Assembly (NCBI GenBank): GCA_016000195.1
Contig: JAECRO010000003.1
Coordinates: forward strand, 62,001-126,000
DNA: 64,000 nt
Origin: Burkholderiales bacterium
GTDB taxonomy: Bacteria; Pseudomonadota; Gammaproteobacteria; Burkholderiales; Burkholderiaceae_C
Direction: 5' to 3'
Shown here: positions 30,807 to 38,852 of the stretch, in pieces
How positions within the stretch are numbered: the stretch's first letter is position 1
Layout of the letters: each line of letters begins with the position of its first letter
Made by a program: the position numbers and the translations under genes
The notes under the pieces: generated by a model
What the model was told of the DNA's origin: nothing
The model's input: only the letters and a program-made list of their open reading frames with translations
Databases searched by the model: none

Positions 30807-32072
30807 TTATGGCCGCACCATCTTGCAACTGGTCGGCTGCTCGGCACGCTGCGCCGAAATGGCCTTGACGACGCGAAACCCGTAGCCCGATCCCTCGACA
30901 TCAAACTTCACGCCCGGCGCGCCCTGCCGGTCCATCATGGCGACTTCCAGCGGCTGCTGGAACTGGTGGTCGCTAGCGCGCATGCTGCCCTTGAAGCCTG
31001 AAAAATTCACCACGGCCTTTTCCATCTGCGCGGCCACGGCGGCGGCATCACTGCTGCCCGCCTTGTCCAGGCTCTGGGCCAGGGTTTCAACCATCAGCTG
31101 CATGCGCATGTGGACATAGTCGTCCTGCGGGCGGGGGAAGCGCTGGCGAAAGGACTGGTAAAAATTCTCCGATGCCGCTCCCGGTGTGTTGGGAAACCAG
31201 TCCGCCACGGCGATCACCTTGCCGACACCGGCATCGCCCAGCGCGGCGGGCACGCCCAGCGCATTGCCGTAGAAAGTGTAGAACTTGCCGTCATAGCCCA
31301 CTTCTTTGGCGGCCTTGATGAGCAGCGTCAGGTCGTTGCCCCAGTTGCCGGTCAGCACCGCCTGCGCGCCGCTGGACTTGATCTTGACCGCGTAGGGAAT
31401 GAAGTCCTTGATCCGCCCGATGGGATGCAGCTCGTCGCCGACGATCTCGATATCGGGGCGCTGCGCAGCGATCTGCTTGCGCCCTTCGCGCAGCACGGCC
31501 TGGCCGAAGCTGTAGTCCTGGCCGATCAGGTACACCTTCTTGATGGCGCCATCGTCCTTGAGCACATCCATCAGGGCCGCCATGCGCATGTCGGCATGGG
31601 CGTCGAAGCGGAAATGCCAGTAGCTGCACTTCTCGTTCGTCAGGATCGGATCGACCGCCGAATAATTCAGGAACAGCACCCGCTTGCCCGGCTCGCGTTC
31701 GTTGTGCTTGTTGATGGCGTCGATCAGCGCCGCCGCGACCGACGATGAATTGCCCTGCGCGATCACGGTCACGCCGTCGTCAATCGCCGAGCGCAAGGCG
31801 GCCAGCGACGCCTCGTTCTGGCCCTTGTTGTCGTAGCGTTCAATCACCAGTTTGTGCTGGCCGTCGGCCAGCCTGACGCCGCCGCGCGCATTGACACGTT
31901 CTGTGGCCCACACCAGGTTGCGAAACACGGCTTCGCCGGTGTTGGCAAACGCGCCGGACAGGCTTTCGATGAGGGCGATACGCACGGGCGGCTGGGGTGC
32001 GGGCTGCGCCTGGGCGAGCAATGAGAACCCCAGACCAAGAACTGCGGCAGTGCATTTAAAAAACGTTCGCAT
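30807..32072 (-). CDS. Periplasmic amino-acid-type (LivK-like) binding protein
   Basis: About 421 residues with a signal peptide (MRTFFKCTAAVLGLGFSLLAQAQ). The type I periplasmic fold follows: IALIESLSGAFANTGEAVFR, then VIAQGNSSSVAAALIDAINK and DYSFGQAVLREGRKQI. This is the branched-chain amino acid/urea/amide receptor family. No permease or ATPase gene is beside it, so it may serve a distant ABC system or act as a sensor. ATG 32072 is preferred over a longer frame to 32138 because it gives a clean signal peptide. Confidence 0.85.
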   Translation of the reverse strand: MRTFFKCTAAVLGLGFSLLAQAQPAPQPPVRIALIESLSGAFANTGEAVFRNLVWATERVNARGGVRLADGQHKLVIERYDNKGQNEASLAALRSAIDDGVTVIAQGNSSSVAAALIDAINKHNEREPGKRVLFLNYSAVDPILTNEKCSYWHFRFDAHADMRMAALMDVLKDDGAIKKVYLIGQDYSFGQAVLREGRKQIAAQRPDIEIVGDELHPIGRIKDFIPYAVKIKSSGAQAVLTGNWGNDLTLLIKAAKEVGYDGKFYTFYGNALGVPAALGDAGVGKVIAVADWFPNTPGAASENFYQSFRQRFPRPQDDYVHMRMQLMVETLAQSLDKAGSSDAAAVAAQMEKAVVNFSGFKGSMRASDHQFQQPLEVAMMDRQGAPGVKFDVEGSGYGFRVVKAISAQRAEQPTSCKMVRP

Positions 32073-32155
32073 AAGAAAAGAGGAAAAGTCCTTGTTGGTT
32101 TGAGTATCAAGGCAAGCGCCGGCCTGGCAGCGGTTCAACCCAGGAGCGCAAAAAG

Positions 32156-33226
32156 TCAGGCGTTCTGCGTGGCCAGGGCGGGTTCAGACTGGAATTCAGA
32201 CAGGTTCCAGCGCGGCTTCACGTCAAAGGTGTAGCTGCGGCGCAATGCGTCCAGGTTCACCAGCCCGGCCTGCAGCCGCATGCCGGCAGCCATGGCAATC
32301 ATGGCGCCGTTGTCGGTGCAAAACTCCAGCTCGGGGTAATGCACGCGAATGCCGCGCTGCCGGCAGGCCGCATTGAGCTGGCTGCGCAGCAAGGCGTTGG
32401 CGCCAACACCGCCGGCCACCACCAGGCGCTTGAGCGCGGTTTGCGACAGCGCGGCCAGCGTTTTCTTCACCAGCACCTCGACAATCGCCGCCTGCGTGGA
32501 CGCTGCCAGATCGGCCTTGCGGCTTTCCAGTTCGGCGCCGAGTTTTTTGGCCTGCGTCAGCACGGCGGTTTTCAGGCCGGCGAATGAAAAATCGAGGTTG
32601 CCGCTGTGCAGCAGGGGCCGGGGCAGCTTGAAGGCCGCACCGTCGCCACCCAGCGCCAGCCTGGCCAGATGCGGCCCGCCGGGATAAGGCAGGCCCATCA
32701 GCTTGGCCGACTTGTCGAACGCCTCGCCGGCCGCGTCGTCGATGGTTTCGCCGAGCAGCTCGTAGCTGCCGACGCTATCGACCCGCATCAGTTGCGTATG
32801 CCCGCCCGAGACCAGCAGCGCCACAAAGGGAAATTCCGGCGGGTCGGCACTTAAAAAGGGCGACAGCAAATGGCCTTCGAGGTGATGCACGCCCATGGCC
32901 GGCTTGCCCAGGGCGGCCGCCAGCGAGCAGGCCACGCCAGCGCCGACCAGCAGCGCGCCGGCCAGGCCAGGGCCGCGCGTGTAGGCGATCACATCGACAT
33001 CGGCCAGCGTGCGCTGTGCGCTGTTCATGACTTCCTGCGTCAGCGGCAGCACGCGCCGGATATGGTCGCGGCTGGCCAGCTCGGGCACCACGCCGCCGTA
33101 GGGCTGGTGCATGGTGATCTGGCTGTGCAGTGCGTGCGACAGCAAACGCGGCACGGCACGCCCGGCGGTATCCACCAGCGCCACCCCGGTTTCATCGCAA
33201 CTCGATTCAATTCCTAGTACAAGCAT
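32156..33226 (-). CDS. tsaD: tRNA threonylcarbamoyladenosine transferase TsaD
   Basis: A 356-residue ASKHA-family protein that transfers the threonylcarbamoyl group to A37 of ANN-decoding tRNAs, with TsaB and TsaE. The N-terminus [18 protein letters not shown], the metal motif [22 protein letters not shown] and [14 protein letters not shown] are all present. ATG 33226 gives the canonical start. tsaB and tsaE are not in the window, as usual. Confidence 0.97.
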   Translation of the reverse strand: MLVLGIESSCDETGVALVDTAGRAVPRLLSHALHSQITMHQPYGGVVPELASRDHIRRVLPLTQEVMNSAQRTLADVDVIAYTRGPGLAGALLVGAGVACSLAAALGKPAMGVHHLEGHLLSPFLSADPPEFPFVALLVSGGHTQLMRVDSVGSYELLGETIDDAAGEAFDKSAKLMGLPYPGGPHLARLALGGDGAAFKLPRPLLHSGNLDFSFAGLKTAVLTQAKKLGAELESRKADLAASTQAAIVEVLVKKTLAALSQTALKRLVVAGGVGANALLRSQLNAACRQRGIRVHYPELEFCTDNGAMIAMAAGMRLQAGLVNLDALRRSYTFDVKPRWNLSEFQSEPALATQNA

Positions 33227-33298
33227 GGGCCAAGTGTAAGGTTTGACCGCCAGCCCGCACCGCCAGGGCCACTGCCGCAACCTCAACATCCGCCTTTT

Positions 33299-33649
33299 TC
33301 AGGGAATCGGCGCAATGATGCGGGAAGGCTGCAACTGCTCGAAATTCAGATATTTGCCCTGCCGGCGTCCCTCGATATATATCCGGTGGTTTTGAGTCTT
33401 TTCAAAAACGGCCAGTTGCTCCGGCGTGGGCGAGGTGATTTTCCAGATACGCCCCTGATCATCCGTCACCGCCCACCAGGCGCCGGGAGCCGAACCTTTC
33501 AGTGTCAAATTGCCTGAAATACTGATCTGTCCGGCTTCCGGCGCAGGCTCGCTCGCACCGTTGACACAAGCGCCCAATGCCAGCAAGGTCACGGCCAGCG
33601 CACCACGCAAGGCGCTCATGCCAATAAAAGGAACGTTTTGCATTCTCAT
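33299..33649 (-). CDS. Small hypothetical lipoprotein
   Basis: A 116-residue protein with a hydrophobic signal ending in the lipobox LALGAC near residues 23-28. A compact domain follows (ISGNLTLKGSAPGAWWAVTD...GRIWKITSPTPEQLAVFEKT) that I do not recognise; it looks like a small beta-barrel or OB-like fold. The ATG overlaps the stop of the upstream metallopeptidase gene as ATGA, so the two are probably translated together. A shorter start (M11) is possible. Confidence 0.65.
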   Translation of the reverse strand: MRMQNVPFIGMSALRGALAVTLLALGACVNGASEPAPEAGQISISGNLTLKGSAPGAWWAVTDDQGRIWKITSPTPEQLAVFEKTQNHRIYIEGRRQGKYLNFEQLQPSRIIAPIP

Positions 33650-35340
33650 TGAATAAGCACCATCAGGGTTGTGTTGGCCGGCACCACCACGCCGCTACGC
33701 ACATAGCTGGTTTTTCCGGTGGCCAGAATGTCGCGCTGAAAAGTGTGGGAAGTCGCTCTATAACCCGCGGCAAGCGGTGCGGGGGACGCCCTGGCTGAGC
33801 GGGACAGGTCTGCGGCCTGGAGTGTGTAAGCCCCTGCCGCCGTAGCGGGGTAGCCGTAACCCGCGGGGGTGCCGACTCCGGGGAGCTGGCCAAATACGGT
33901 GGCGCCAAAACGTGCAAATTCATCACTGAAACCAGCGCCCCCATTTGCCTTGATCAGGGCATCCAGACAGCCATAGCTGGTCAACGCTGGCGTGGCGGAA
34001 ATACCGTCGCTGCAAGAGGTGAGCAGTTGCTGGTAAATCGACAGGCCATAGCGGCGATCAAGGAAAGCGCCAAACCCGCCACCTATCGCATAGTTGGGCG
34101 ACGAATCGGCCAGCGCCGGCCAGTCGATGTAGCTGACGTTACCACCGGTATTCAAATAACCCGGCAGACGATCGCTTGTGACTTTGTTATAGCCGCCAAG
34201 GACGGCCGGCACGACGATGTCCTCGGTCATCATCGCCGTGGTCTCTTCAAGCCATGTGTCGTGAATAACGTGTCTTGCGACCGCGCGCTGATAGAAATTC
34301 ACCATGTGGGTGGATTCATGCAGGAGTGTGGAAATGGAGAAATTCAGGTCGAATTTAACCTGGCCGGCATTGATGAAAAACGCAAGCGCTTGATTGGAAC
34401 TGGGGAATGCAGCCTTGAGCTGGGTATCACCCCCAAAGAAATAGCCCGCCCATTGGCTGCTGGCCGGTGCATTCAGCAGCACGACATTGACGTCCTGCAA
34501 GGCAGGCGCGTCCTGAATGAGACTCGCATAGCCTGAAGCGGCCGAACCCCAGACATCGCCCAGCAAGGTATTGAGCTGGGCCAGGCCGCCAGCACCGCCG
34601 CAATAAGACGCCTGCATGCGGCCCAGTGCCGCCGACCATGCAGCAGCGGTAAATTGCCCCGAAGAGACGATGGCCGGGTCGACCCACCACACCACATTGC
34701 GGCCGCTGGGTAGCGGGCACACCAGCTGCACCGAGGCGGTGTAGGCCACGGGTGTTGCCGGAAAATTGTCGATCCATGACCGGGACGTGCCAACGGCTGG
34801 AGAAAACGACAGACGGGCCGTTGCCGCCGGATTCATGCCCATCAGGTCGGCAGCGGTCTTGGCTGTTGAACGGGCATGCATCAGACCGGCTGAAACCACC
34901 CGGTTTTTTTCAAGCATCCGGGCATGGGCATCATCCTGGCCCTGATGCGCTGAAACCGCGCTGGCAACCCCCGCCAGATCGGCCAGAGCCGGAGAAGAGG
35001 TCACGGATGAAGCCAGCACTCCGGGCACCGGCAAGGTCGCGGCAGCCTCTGAGCCGTTGGAAAACACCAGCGTGGCGGATTTTCCCGCCGTGACGCCTGC
35101 AATGCTGATGTCAATCGTTGAAGCAGCGCCAGAGGTATTGTCGTAACGCCAAATGCCAATGCCGGTGCCGCTGTAGGTATTGGCATTCACGGCGCCACAG
35201 CTGGCGCCGGTGCAGTCTGGACTCAGCAAGCCCGCGGTGTAACTGACGGGAAGCGTGCTGGACGCAGCCGGACTGCCACTACTGCCTCCACCGCAGGAGG
35301 CCAGCATCCAGCAAAATATCGTAGCGAACAAGTACTTCAT
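33646..35340 (-). CDS. M30 (hyicolysin-like) zinc metallopeptidase lipoprotein
   Basis: About 564 residues. The signal MKYLFATIFCWMLASC ends in a lipobox and is followed by a Gly/Ser linker, so it should be anchored to a membrane facing the periplasm or surface. A beta-rich N-terminal domain (about 30-170) precedes a catalytic domain with the zinc motif LLHESTHMVNFYQR (HESTH fits HExxH) and a downstream EETTAMMTED that could supply the third ligand. The arrangement matches peptidase family M30 as I know it. The substrate is unknown; a coupled small lipoprotein follows. Confidence 0.75.
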   Translation of the reverse strand: MKYLFATIFCWMLASCGGGSSGSPAASSTLPVSYTAGLLSPDCTGASCGAVNANTYSGTGIGIWRYDNTSGAASTIDISIAGVTAGKSATLVFSNGSEAAATLPVPGVLASSVTSSPALADLAGVASAVSAHQGQDDAHARMLEKNRVVSAGLMHARSTAKTAADLMGMNPAATARLSFSPAVGTSRSWIDNFPATPVAYTASVQLVCPLPSGRNVVWWVDPAIVSSGQFTAAAWSAALGRMQASYCGGAGGLAQLNTLLGDVWGSAASGYASLIQDAPALQDVNVVLLNAPASSQWAGYFFGGDTQLKAAFPSSNQALAFFINAGQVKFDLNFSISTLLHESTHMVNFYQRAVARHVIHDTWLEETTAMMTEDIVVPAVLGGYNKVTSDRLPGYLNTGGNVSYIDWPALADSSPNYAIGGGFGAFLDRRYGLSIYQQLLTSCSDGISATPALTSYGCLDALIKANGGAGFSDEFARFGATVFGQLPGVGTPAGYGYPATAAGAYTLQAADLSRSARASPAPLAAGYRATSHTFQRDILATGKTSYVRSGVVVPANTTLMVLIQ

Positions 35341-35589
35341 GTTTCGAGGCTCTGTCATGAGGGTTGAATTTCTTTAACTTGCACACAAAACCCAGCGGGA
35401 AGCACCTATGGATCCTTGGGCGCGCAACCCTTGAAGCCGGATCTCCGGCACCCGCGCCCTGGCTGAAAATAGAGGACATGACCAGACTGCCTCCCTTGTT
35501 GATTTCACCCGATTCAATTTCCATTCCCGAAGCAAATACCGATTCCAAGGCAAGGCTGGATTCGCCCACCCTCACATCTAGTAGATTAC

Positions 35590-36258
35590 ATGAACTCAAT
35601 GGCTCGAACCTTGCGTAATCTTGGCATGACATCACCCCATTCTTTGCGCCTGGTCGTGATTGCGCCTGATTTGTCCGGAGCTGATGACGCAGATGAGGCA
35701 GCCGTGGCGCTGGTGGAGCGCTCGCGCCAGCTGCGCATCGGCCTGCTCGAAGGCGGCTTCAACCTGATCGCCACGCTGCCGGCCGACACCTTTTTGCGCG
35801 AACGGCTGGCGCAACTGCAACCCGACATGATCATTGTCGATGCCGAAAGCGATGCCCGCGATTCGCTCGAACATGTCGTCATGGCCACGCGCGACGAGCG
35901 CCGGCCCATCGTGCTGTTTACCAACGACAACGACACTACGCATGTCAAGGATGCCGTGGCCGCCGGCGTCTCGGCCTATATCGTGGCCGGCCTGTCACCT
36001 GACCGCATACGCCCGATTCTGGACGTGGCGATGGCACGCTTTGAGCACGAGCAAAGCCTGCGGCATGAATTGGCGAGTGTCAAAACCGAATTGAAGGATA
36101 GAAAAGTCATCGACCGGGCCAAGGGCCTGCTGATGCAGCGCCAGGGCCTGTCGGAGCAGGCTGCGTATGAAAAACTGCGCAAGGCGGCCATGGACAAGGG
36201 CCTGCGCCTGGGCGACGTGGCGCAGCGCATGCTGGATGTGGCTGACCTGCTGGGCTGA
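35590..36258 (+). CDS. nasT: NasT-type ANTAR antiterminator (nitrate/nitrite response)
   Basis: A 222-residue regulator with an N-terminal receiver-like domain and a C-terminal ANTAR RNA-binding domain (about 155-215, DRKVIDRAKGLLMQRQGLSE). ANTAR proteins bind paired hexaloop hairpins in mRNA leaders and stop a terminator from forming. The receiver retains an Asp in IIVDAES. The real start may be M13 (35626), which would give a typical NasT N-terminus; no good ribosome site decides. It lies directly upstream of a leader with matching hairpins, and a second such leader precedes nirB. No nasS is adjacent. The 249 bases before it (35341-35589) show no clear promoter. Confidence 0.9.
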   Translation: MNSMARTLRNLGMTSPHSLRLVVIAPDLSGADDADEAAVALVERSRQLRIGLLEGGFNLIATLPADTFLRERLAQLQPDMIIVDAESDARDSLEHVVMATRDERRPIVLFTNDNDTTHVKDAVAAGVSAYIVAGLSPDRIRPILDVAMARFEHEQSLRHELASVKTELKDRKVIDRAKGLLMQRQGLSEQAAYEKLRKAAMDKGLRLGDVAQRMLDVADLLG

Positions 36259-36264
36259 TGCACT

Positions 36265-36300
36265 GGCGCCGAAATGGTGCGGCGCACAACTACAGGGCGT
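36265..36300 (+). promoter_or_regulatory. Enhancer candidate upstream of nrt (shared with nir)
   Basis: 36265-36281 matches the NtrC site TGCACCAAAATGGTGCA at 13 of 17 positions by hand count. 36274-36300 matches 22 of 27 positions at 43646-43672, upstream of nirB. It lies about 160 bases upstream of the sigma-54 promoter, a normal enhancer distance. Confidence 0.55.
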
Positions 36301-36329
36301 ATCCAAAATTGCCCGACACATTCGCCGGC

Positions 36330-36398
36330 AGCTATTTTGCTATTTATTTAATAGCTAGACACGCACGCAGATCATGCGCAAAAGCATGATTTGATCAA
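36330..36398 (+). repeat. Dispersed ATAGCTG repeat, copy E
   Basis: TTAATAGCTAGACACGCACG, then ATCATGCGCAAAAGCATGAT (perfect inverted repeat 36371-36390) and TTTGATCAA, in the nasT-nrtA gap. Confidence 0.65.
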
Positions 36399-36432
36399 TA
36401 TTTTTAGCTTTTGCACAATAAAAACCTTTGAT

Positions 36433-36448
36433 TGGCACAGACTTTGCA
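36433..36448 (+). promoter_or_regulatory. Sigma-54 promoter of the nrt operon
   Basis: TGGCACAGACTTTGCA has the GG and GC doublets exactly 10 bases apart, as RpoN requires. Transcription would start near 36459, so the ANTAR-type leader lies at the 5' end of the transcript. NtrC is the expected activator. Confidence 0.8.
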
Positions 36449-36466
36449 ATGAACTAAACACCCGAC

Positions 36467-36566
36467 ATTGCGCTTCAACGGCGAAGCGCAATCTCCCCAA
36501 GAACAAAGGCGTTCGAACCCTGTCGTCACATCCTCATGTGACGGCTCGGGTCGAACGCCTTTTTTT
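36467..36566 (+). promoter_or_regulatory. ANTAR-responsive leader with terminator, upstream of nrtA
   Basis: Hairpin 1 (36467-36492) has a perfect 10-bp stem ATTGCGCTTC/GAAGCGCAAT and hexaloop AACGGC. Hairpin 2 (36501-36514) is GAAC-AAAGGC-GTTC. Both loops have A at position 1 and G at position 4, the known ANTAR rule. Hairpin 2 overlaps the 5' arm of the terminator (36505-36516 pairs with 36551-36562, then TTTT). Binding of NasT to hairpin 2 would therefore prevent termination. Confidence 0.75.
36505..36566 (+). terminator. Conditional terminator in the nrt leader
   Basis: AAAGGCGTTCGA pairs with TCGAACGCCTTT over 12 bp, continued by CCC/GGG. An internal perfect hairpin CGTCACAT-CCTC-ATGTGACG caps it, and a T-run follows, 33 bases before the nrtA ATG. 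Confidence 0.8.
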
Positions 36567-36598
36567 ATTTGTTTTTTCATTTTTCAGGAGTCGCTGAC

Positions 36599-37843
36599 AT
36601 GACGGACCTTCTCAAATCTTCACTGAGCCGCCGCGCGGTGCTGCAAGCCGCCGCCGTGGGCGCCATCGGCATCAACCCGGCCCTGCGCGCCGCCGTGTAT
36701 GCCCAAGGATCGGATGCCCCGGAAAAGAAGGAAGTCAAGATCGGTTTCATTCCGCTGACCGACTGCGCTTCGGTGGTCATGGCGTCGGTGCTGGGCATCG
36801 ACAAGAAATACGGCGTGACCATCGTGCCAAGCAAGGAAGCAAGCTGGGCCGGCGTGCGCGACAAGCTGGTCAACGGCGAACTCGACTTTGCCCATGTGCT
36901 GTACGGCCTGATCTACGGCGTACACCTCGGCACGGCTGGCCCCAAGAAGGACATGGCCGTCCTGATGACGCTGAACAACAACGGCCAGGCCATCACGCTG
37001 AGCAAAAAGCTGGCCGACAAGGGCGCGGTTGACGGCGCGGGTCTTGCGAAATTGATGGCCAGCGAAAAGCGCGAATACACTTTTGCCCAGACCTTCCCGA
37101 CCGGCACGCATGCGATGTGGCTGTACTACTGGATGGCCGCCAACGGCATCAACCCGATGACCGACGCCAAGGTCATCACCGTGCCGCCGCCGCAAATGGT
37201 CGCCAACATGCGCATCGGCAACATGGACGGCTTTTGCGTCGGCGAGCCGTGGAACCACCGCGCGATCATGGACGGCATCGGCATCACCGCCGTCACCACG
37301 CAGGACATCTGGAAAGACCACCCTGAAAAAGTGCTGGGCACCACCGCCGAGTTCACGCAGAAATACCCCAACACCGCCCGCGCCGTGACCGCCGCCATCC
37401 TGGAGGCCGGCAAATGGATAGACGCCAGCCTGGCCAACAAGAACAAGATGGCCGAAACCATCGCCGGCAAGGCCTATGTCAACACCAGCGTGGACGCCAT
37501 CAACCAGCGCATCATGGGCCGCTACCAGAACGGCCTGGGCAAAACCTGGGACGACCCGAACTACATGAAGTTCTCGGGCGACGGCGCGGTGAACTTCCCC
37601 TACCTGTCGGACGGCATGTGGTTTTTGACGCAGCACAAGCGCTGGGGCCTGATGAAGGAGCACCCGGACTACCTGGCCGTGGCCAGACAGATCAACAAGA
37701 TCGACATCTACAAGCAGGCCGCCAGCGCCGCCAAGGTGAATGTACCCAAGGACGCGATGCGCACCAGCAAACTGATGGACGGCACGGTCTGGGACGGCAA
37801 GGATCCGAAAAAGTATGCCGACAGCTTCAAGGTCCACGCCTGA
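36599..37843 (+). CDS. nrtA: Nitrate ABC transporter substrate-binding protein (NrtA family)
   Basis: A 414-residue NrtA/CmpA/NasF-type receptor for nitrate, with a Tat-like leader SRRAVLQAAAVGAIG. Family signatures include IGFIPLTDCASVVMASVLGI, FAHVLYGLIYGVHLG and GNMDGFCVGEPWNHRAI. It would deliver nitrate or nitrite to the NrtB/NrtC importer. ATG 36599 has an AGGAG ribosome site. It is the first gene after the ANTAR-type leader, so it is controlled by both the sigma-54 promoter and antitermination. NasS, the related nitrate sensor that controls NasT elsewhere, is not encoded nearby. Confidence 0.93.
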   Translation: MTDLLKSSLSRRAVLQAAAVGAIGINPALRAAVYAQGSDAPEKKEVKIGFIPLTDCASVVMASVLGIDKKYGVTIVPSKEASWAGVRDKLVNGELDFAHVLYGLIYGVHLGTAGPKKDMAVLMTLNNNGQAITLSKKLADKGAVDGAGLAKLMASEKREYTFAQTFPTGTHAMWLYYWMAANGINPMTDAKVITVPPPQMVANMRIGNMDGFCVGEPWNHRAIMDGIGITAVTTQDIWKDHPEKVLGTTAEFTQKYPNTARAVTAAILEAGKWIDASLANKNKMAETIAGKAYVNTSVDAINQRIMGRYQNGLGKTWDDPNYMKFSGDGAVNFPYLSDGMWFLTQHKRWGLMKEHPDYLAVARQINKIDIYKQAASAAKVNVPKDAMRTSKLMDGTVWDGKDPKKYADSFKVHA

Positions 37844-37889
37844 AGCCGCCCTGAAAATTTATTGAACCATCACTTCAAGAGGTCACGCC

Positions 37890-38825
37890 ATGGTCAGTGC
37901 CGTATTTCACAGCCCGCTGGAAACCGTCCCGCCGGTCGCCAGCAGCGCGCCGCCACACGCTACATATTCAATAGCTGAACACGCAGATGGAACGGGCGCA
38001 AAAGCCGTAAAACACCTGAAAACTGCGGCCAGGCCGAAGCGGGATTTTTCGGCGCTATGGCTGCGGGTGCTGCCGCCCGTGCTTGGCCTGGCGCTGCTGG
38101 TGCTGATCTGGGAGCTGGTGTCCCTGGGCACCAAGGCCAGCATCCCGTCGCCCAAGGACACGTTTTTGCAGGCGGTCGTTTTGTTCAGCGACCCGTTCTA
38201 CCGCAACGGCCCGAACGACCAGGGCGTGGGCTGGAATGTGCTGTCGTCGCTCAAGCGCGTCGCCACAGGCTTCGGGCTGGCGGCCATCGTCGGCATTCCG
38301 GTCGGTTTCATGATTGGCCGCTTCACCTTTTTGAGCCACATGTTCAACCCGCTCATCAGCCTGATGCGGCCAGTGTCGCCGCTGGCCTGGCTGCCGATTG
38401 GCCTGCTGGTGTTCAAGGGCGCCGACCCGGCCGCCATCTGGACCATCTTTATCTGCTCGATCTGGCCCATGATCATCAACACCGCCGTCGGCGTGCAGCG
38501 CGTGCCGCAGGACTACATGAACGTGGCGCGGGTGCTGAACCTGTCCGAATGGAAGATCGTCACCAAGATTTTGTTTCCGTCCGTGCTGCCCTACATGCTG
38601 ACCGGCGTGCGGCTGGCCGTGGGCACGGCCTGGCTGGTGATCGTCGCGGCCGAGATGCTGACCGGCGGCGTCGGCATCGGCTTCTGGGTCTGGGACGAGT
38701 GGAACAACCTCAACGTCAAGAACATCATCATCGCGATTTTCGTGATCGGCATTGTCGGCCTGGTGCTGGAATACGCGCTGATCAAGCTGGCCACCGCCTT
38801 CACGTTTGAAGAAGTCAAGAGCTGA
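37890..38825 (+). CDS. nrtB: Nitrate ABC transporter permease
   Basis: A 311-residue inner-membrane permease with about six helices. The coupling EAA-type loop is NVARVLNLSEWKIVTKILFP near residues 211-230. The first 50 residues are a polar extension, partly encoded by a dispersed ATAGCTG repeat (copy F), so the native start could be later (for instance near the first helix). An AGAGG ribosome site precedes the chosen ATG. It is co-directional with nrtA and nrtC. Confidence 0.93.
   Translation: MVSAVFHSPLETVPPVASSAPPHATYSIAEHADGTGAKAVKHLKTAARPKRDFSALWLRVLPPVLGLALLVLIWELVSLGTKASIPSPKDTFLQAVVLFSDPFYRNGPNDQGVGWNVLSSLKRVATGFGLAAIVGIPVGFMIGRFTFLSHMFNPLISLMRPVSPLAWLPIGLLVFKGADPAAIWTIFICSIWPMIINTAVGVQRVPQDYMNVARVLNLSEWKIVTKILFPSVLPYMLTGVRLAVGTAWLVIVAAEMLTGGVGIGFWVWDEWNNLNVKNIIIAIFVIGIVGLVLEYALIKLATAFTFEEVKS
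37959..38012 (+). repeat. Dispersed ATAGCTG repeat, copy F (inside coding sequence)
   Basis: GCTACATATTCAATAGCTGA, then ACGCAG, ACGGGCGCAAAAGCCG. It is in frame within the cytoplasmic N-terminus of nrtB. Confidence 0.65.
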
Positions 38826-38852
38826 AGCACCGACTACCCAAGGACCACGACC

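Noticed and set aside
30807-32072. A complete branched-chain amino acid ABC transporter
   Set aside because: Only the binding protein is present; no permease or ATPase genes lie nearby.
35364-35618. Short plus-strand frame upstream of nasT
   Set aside because: It has no ribosome site, no family features, and overlaps the nasT start in another frame.
36371-36390. ATCATGC-N6-GCATGAT as a regulator site upstream of nrtA
   Set aside because: It is better explained as the inner palindrome of a dispersed ATAGCTG repeat copy.
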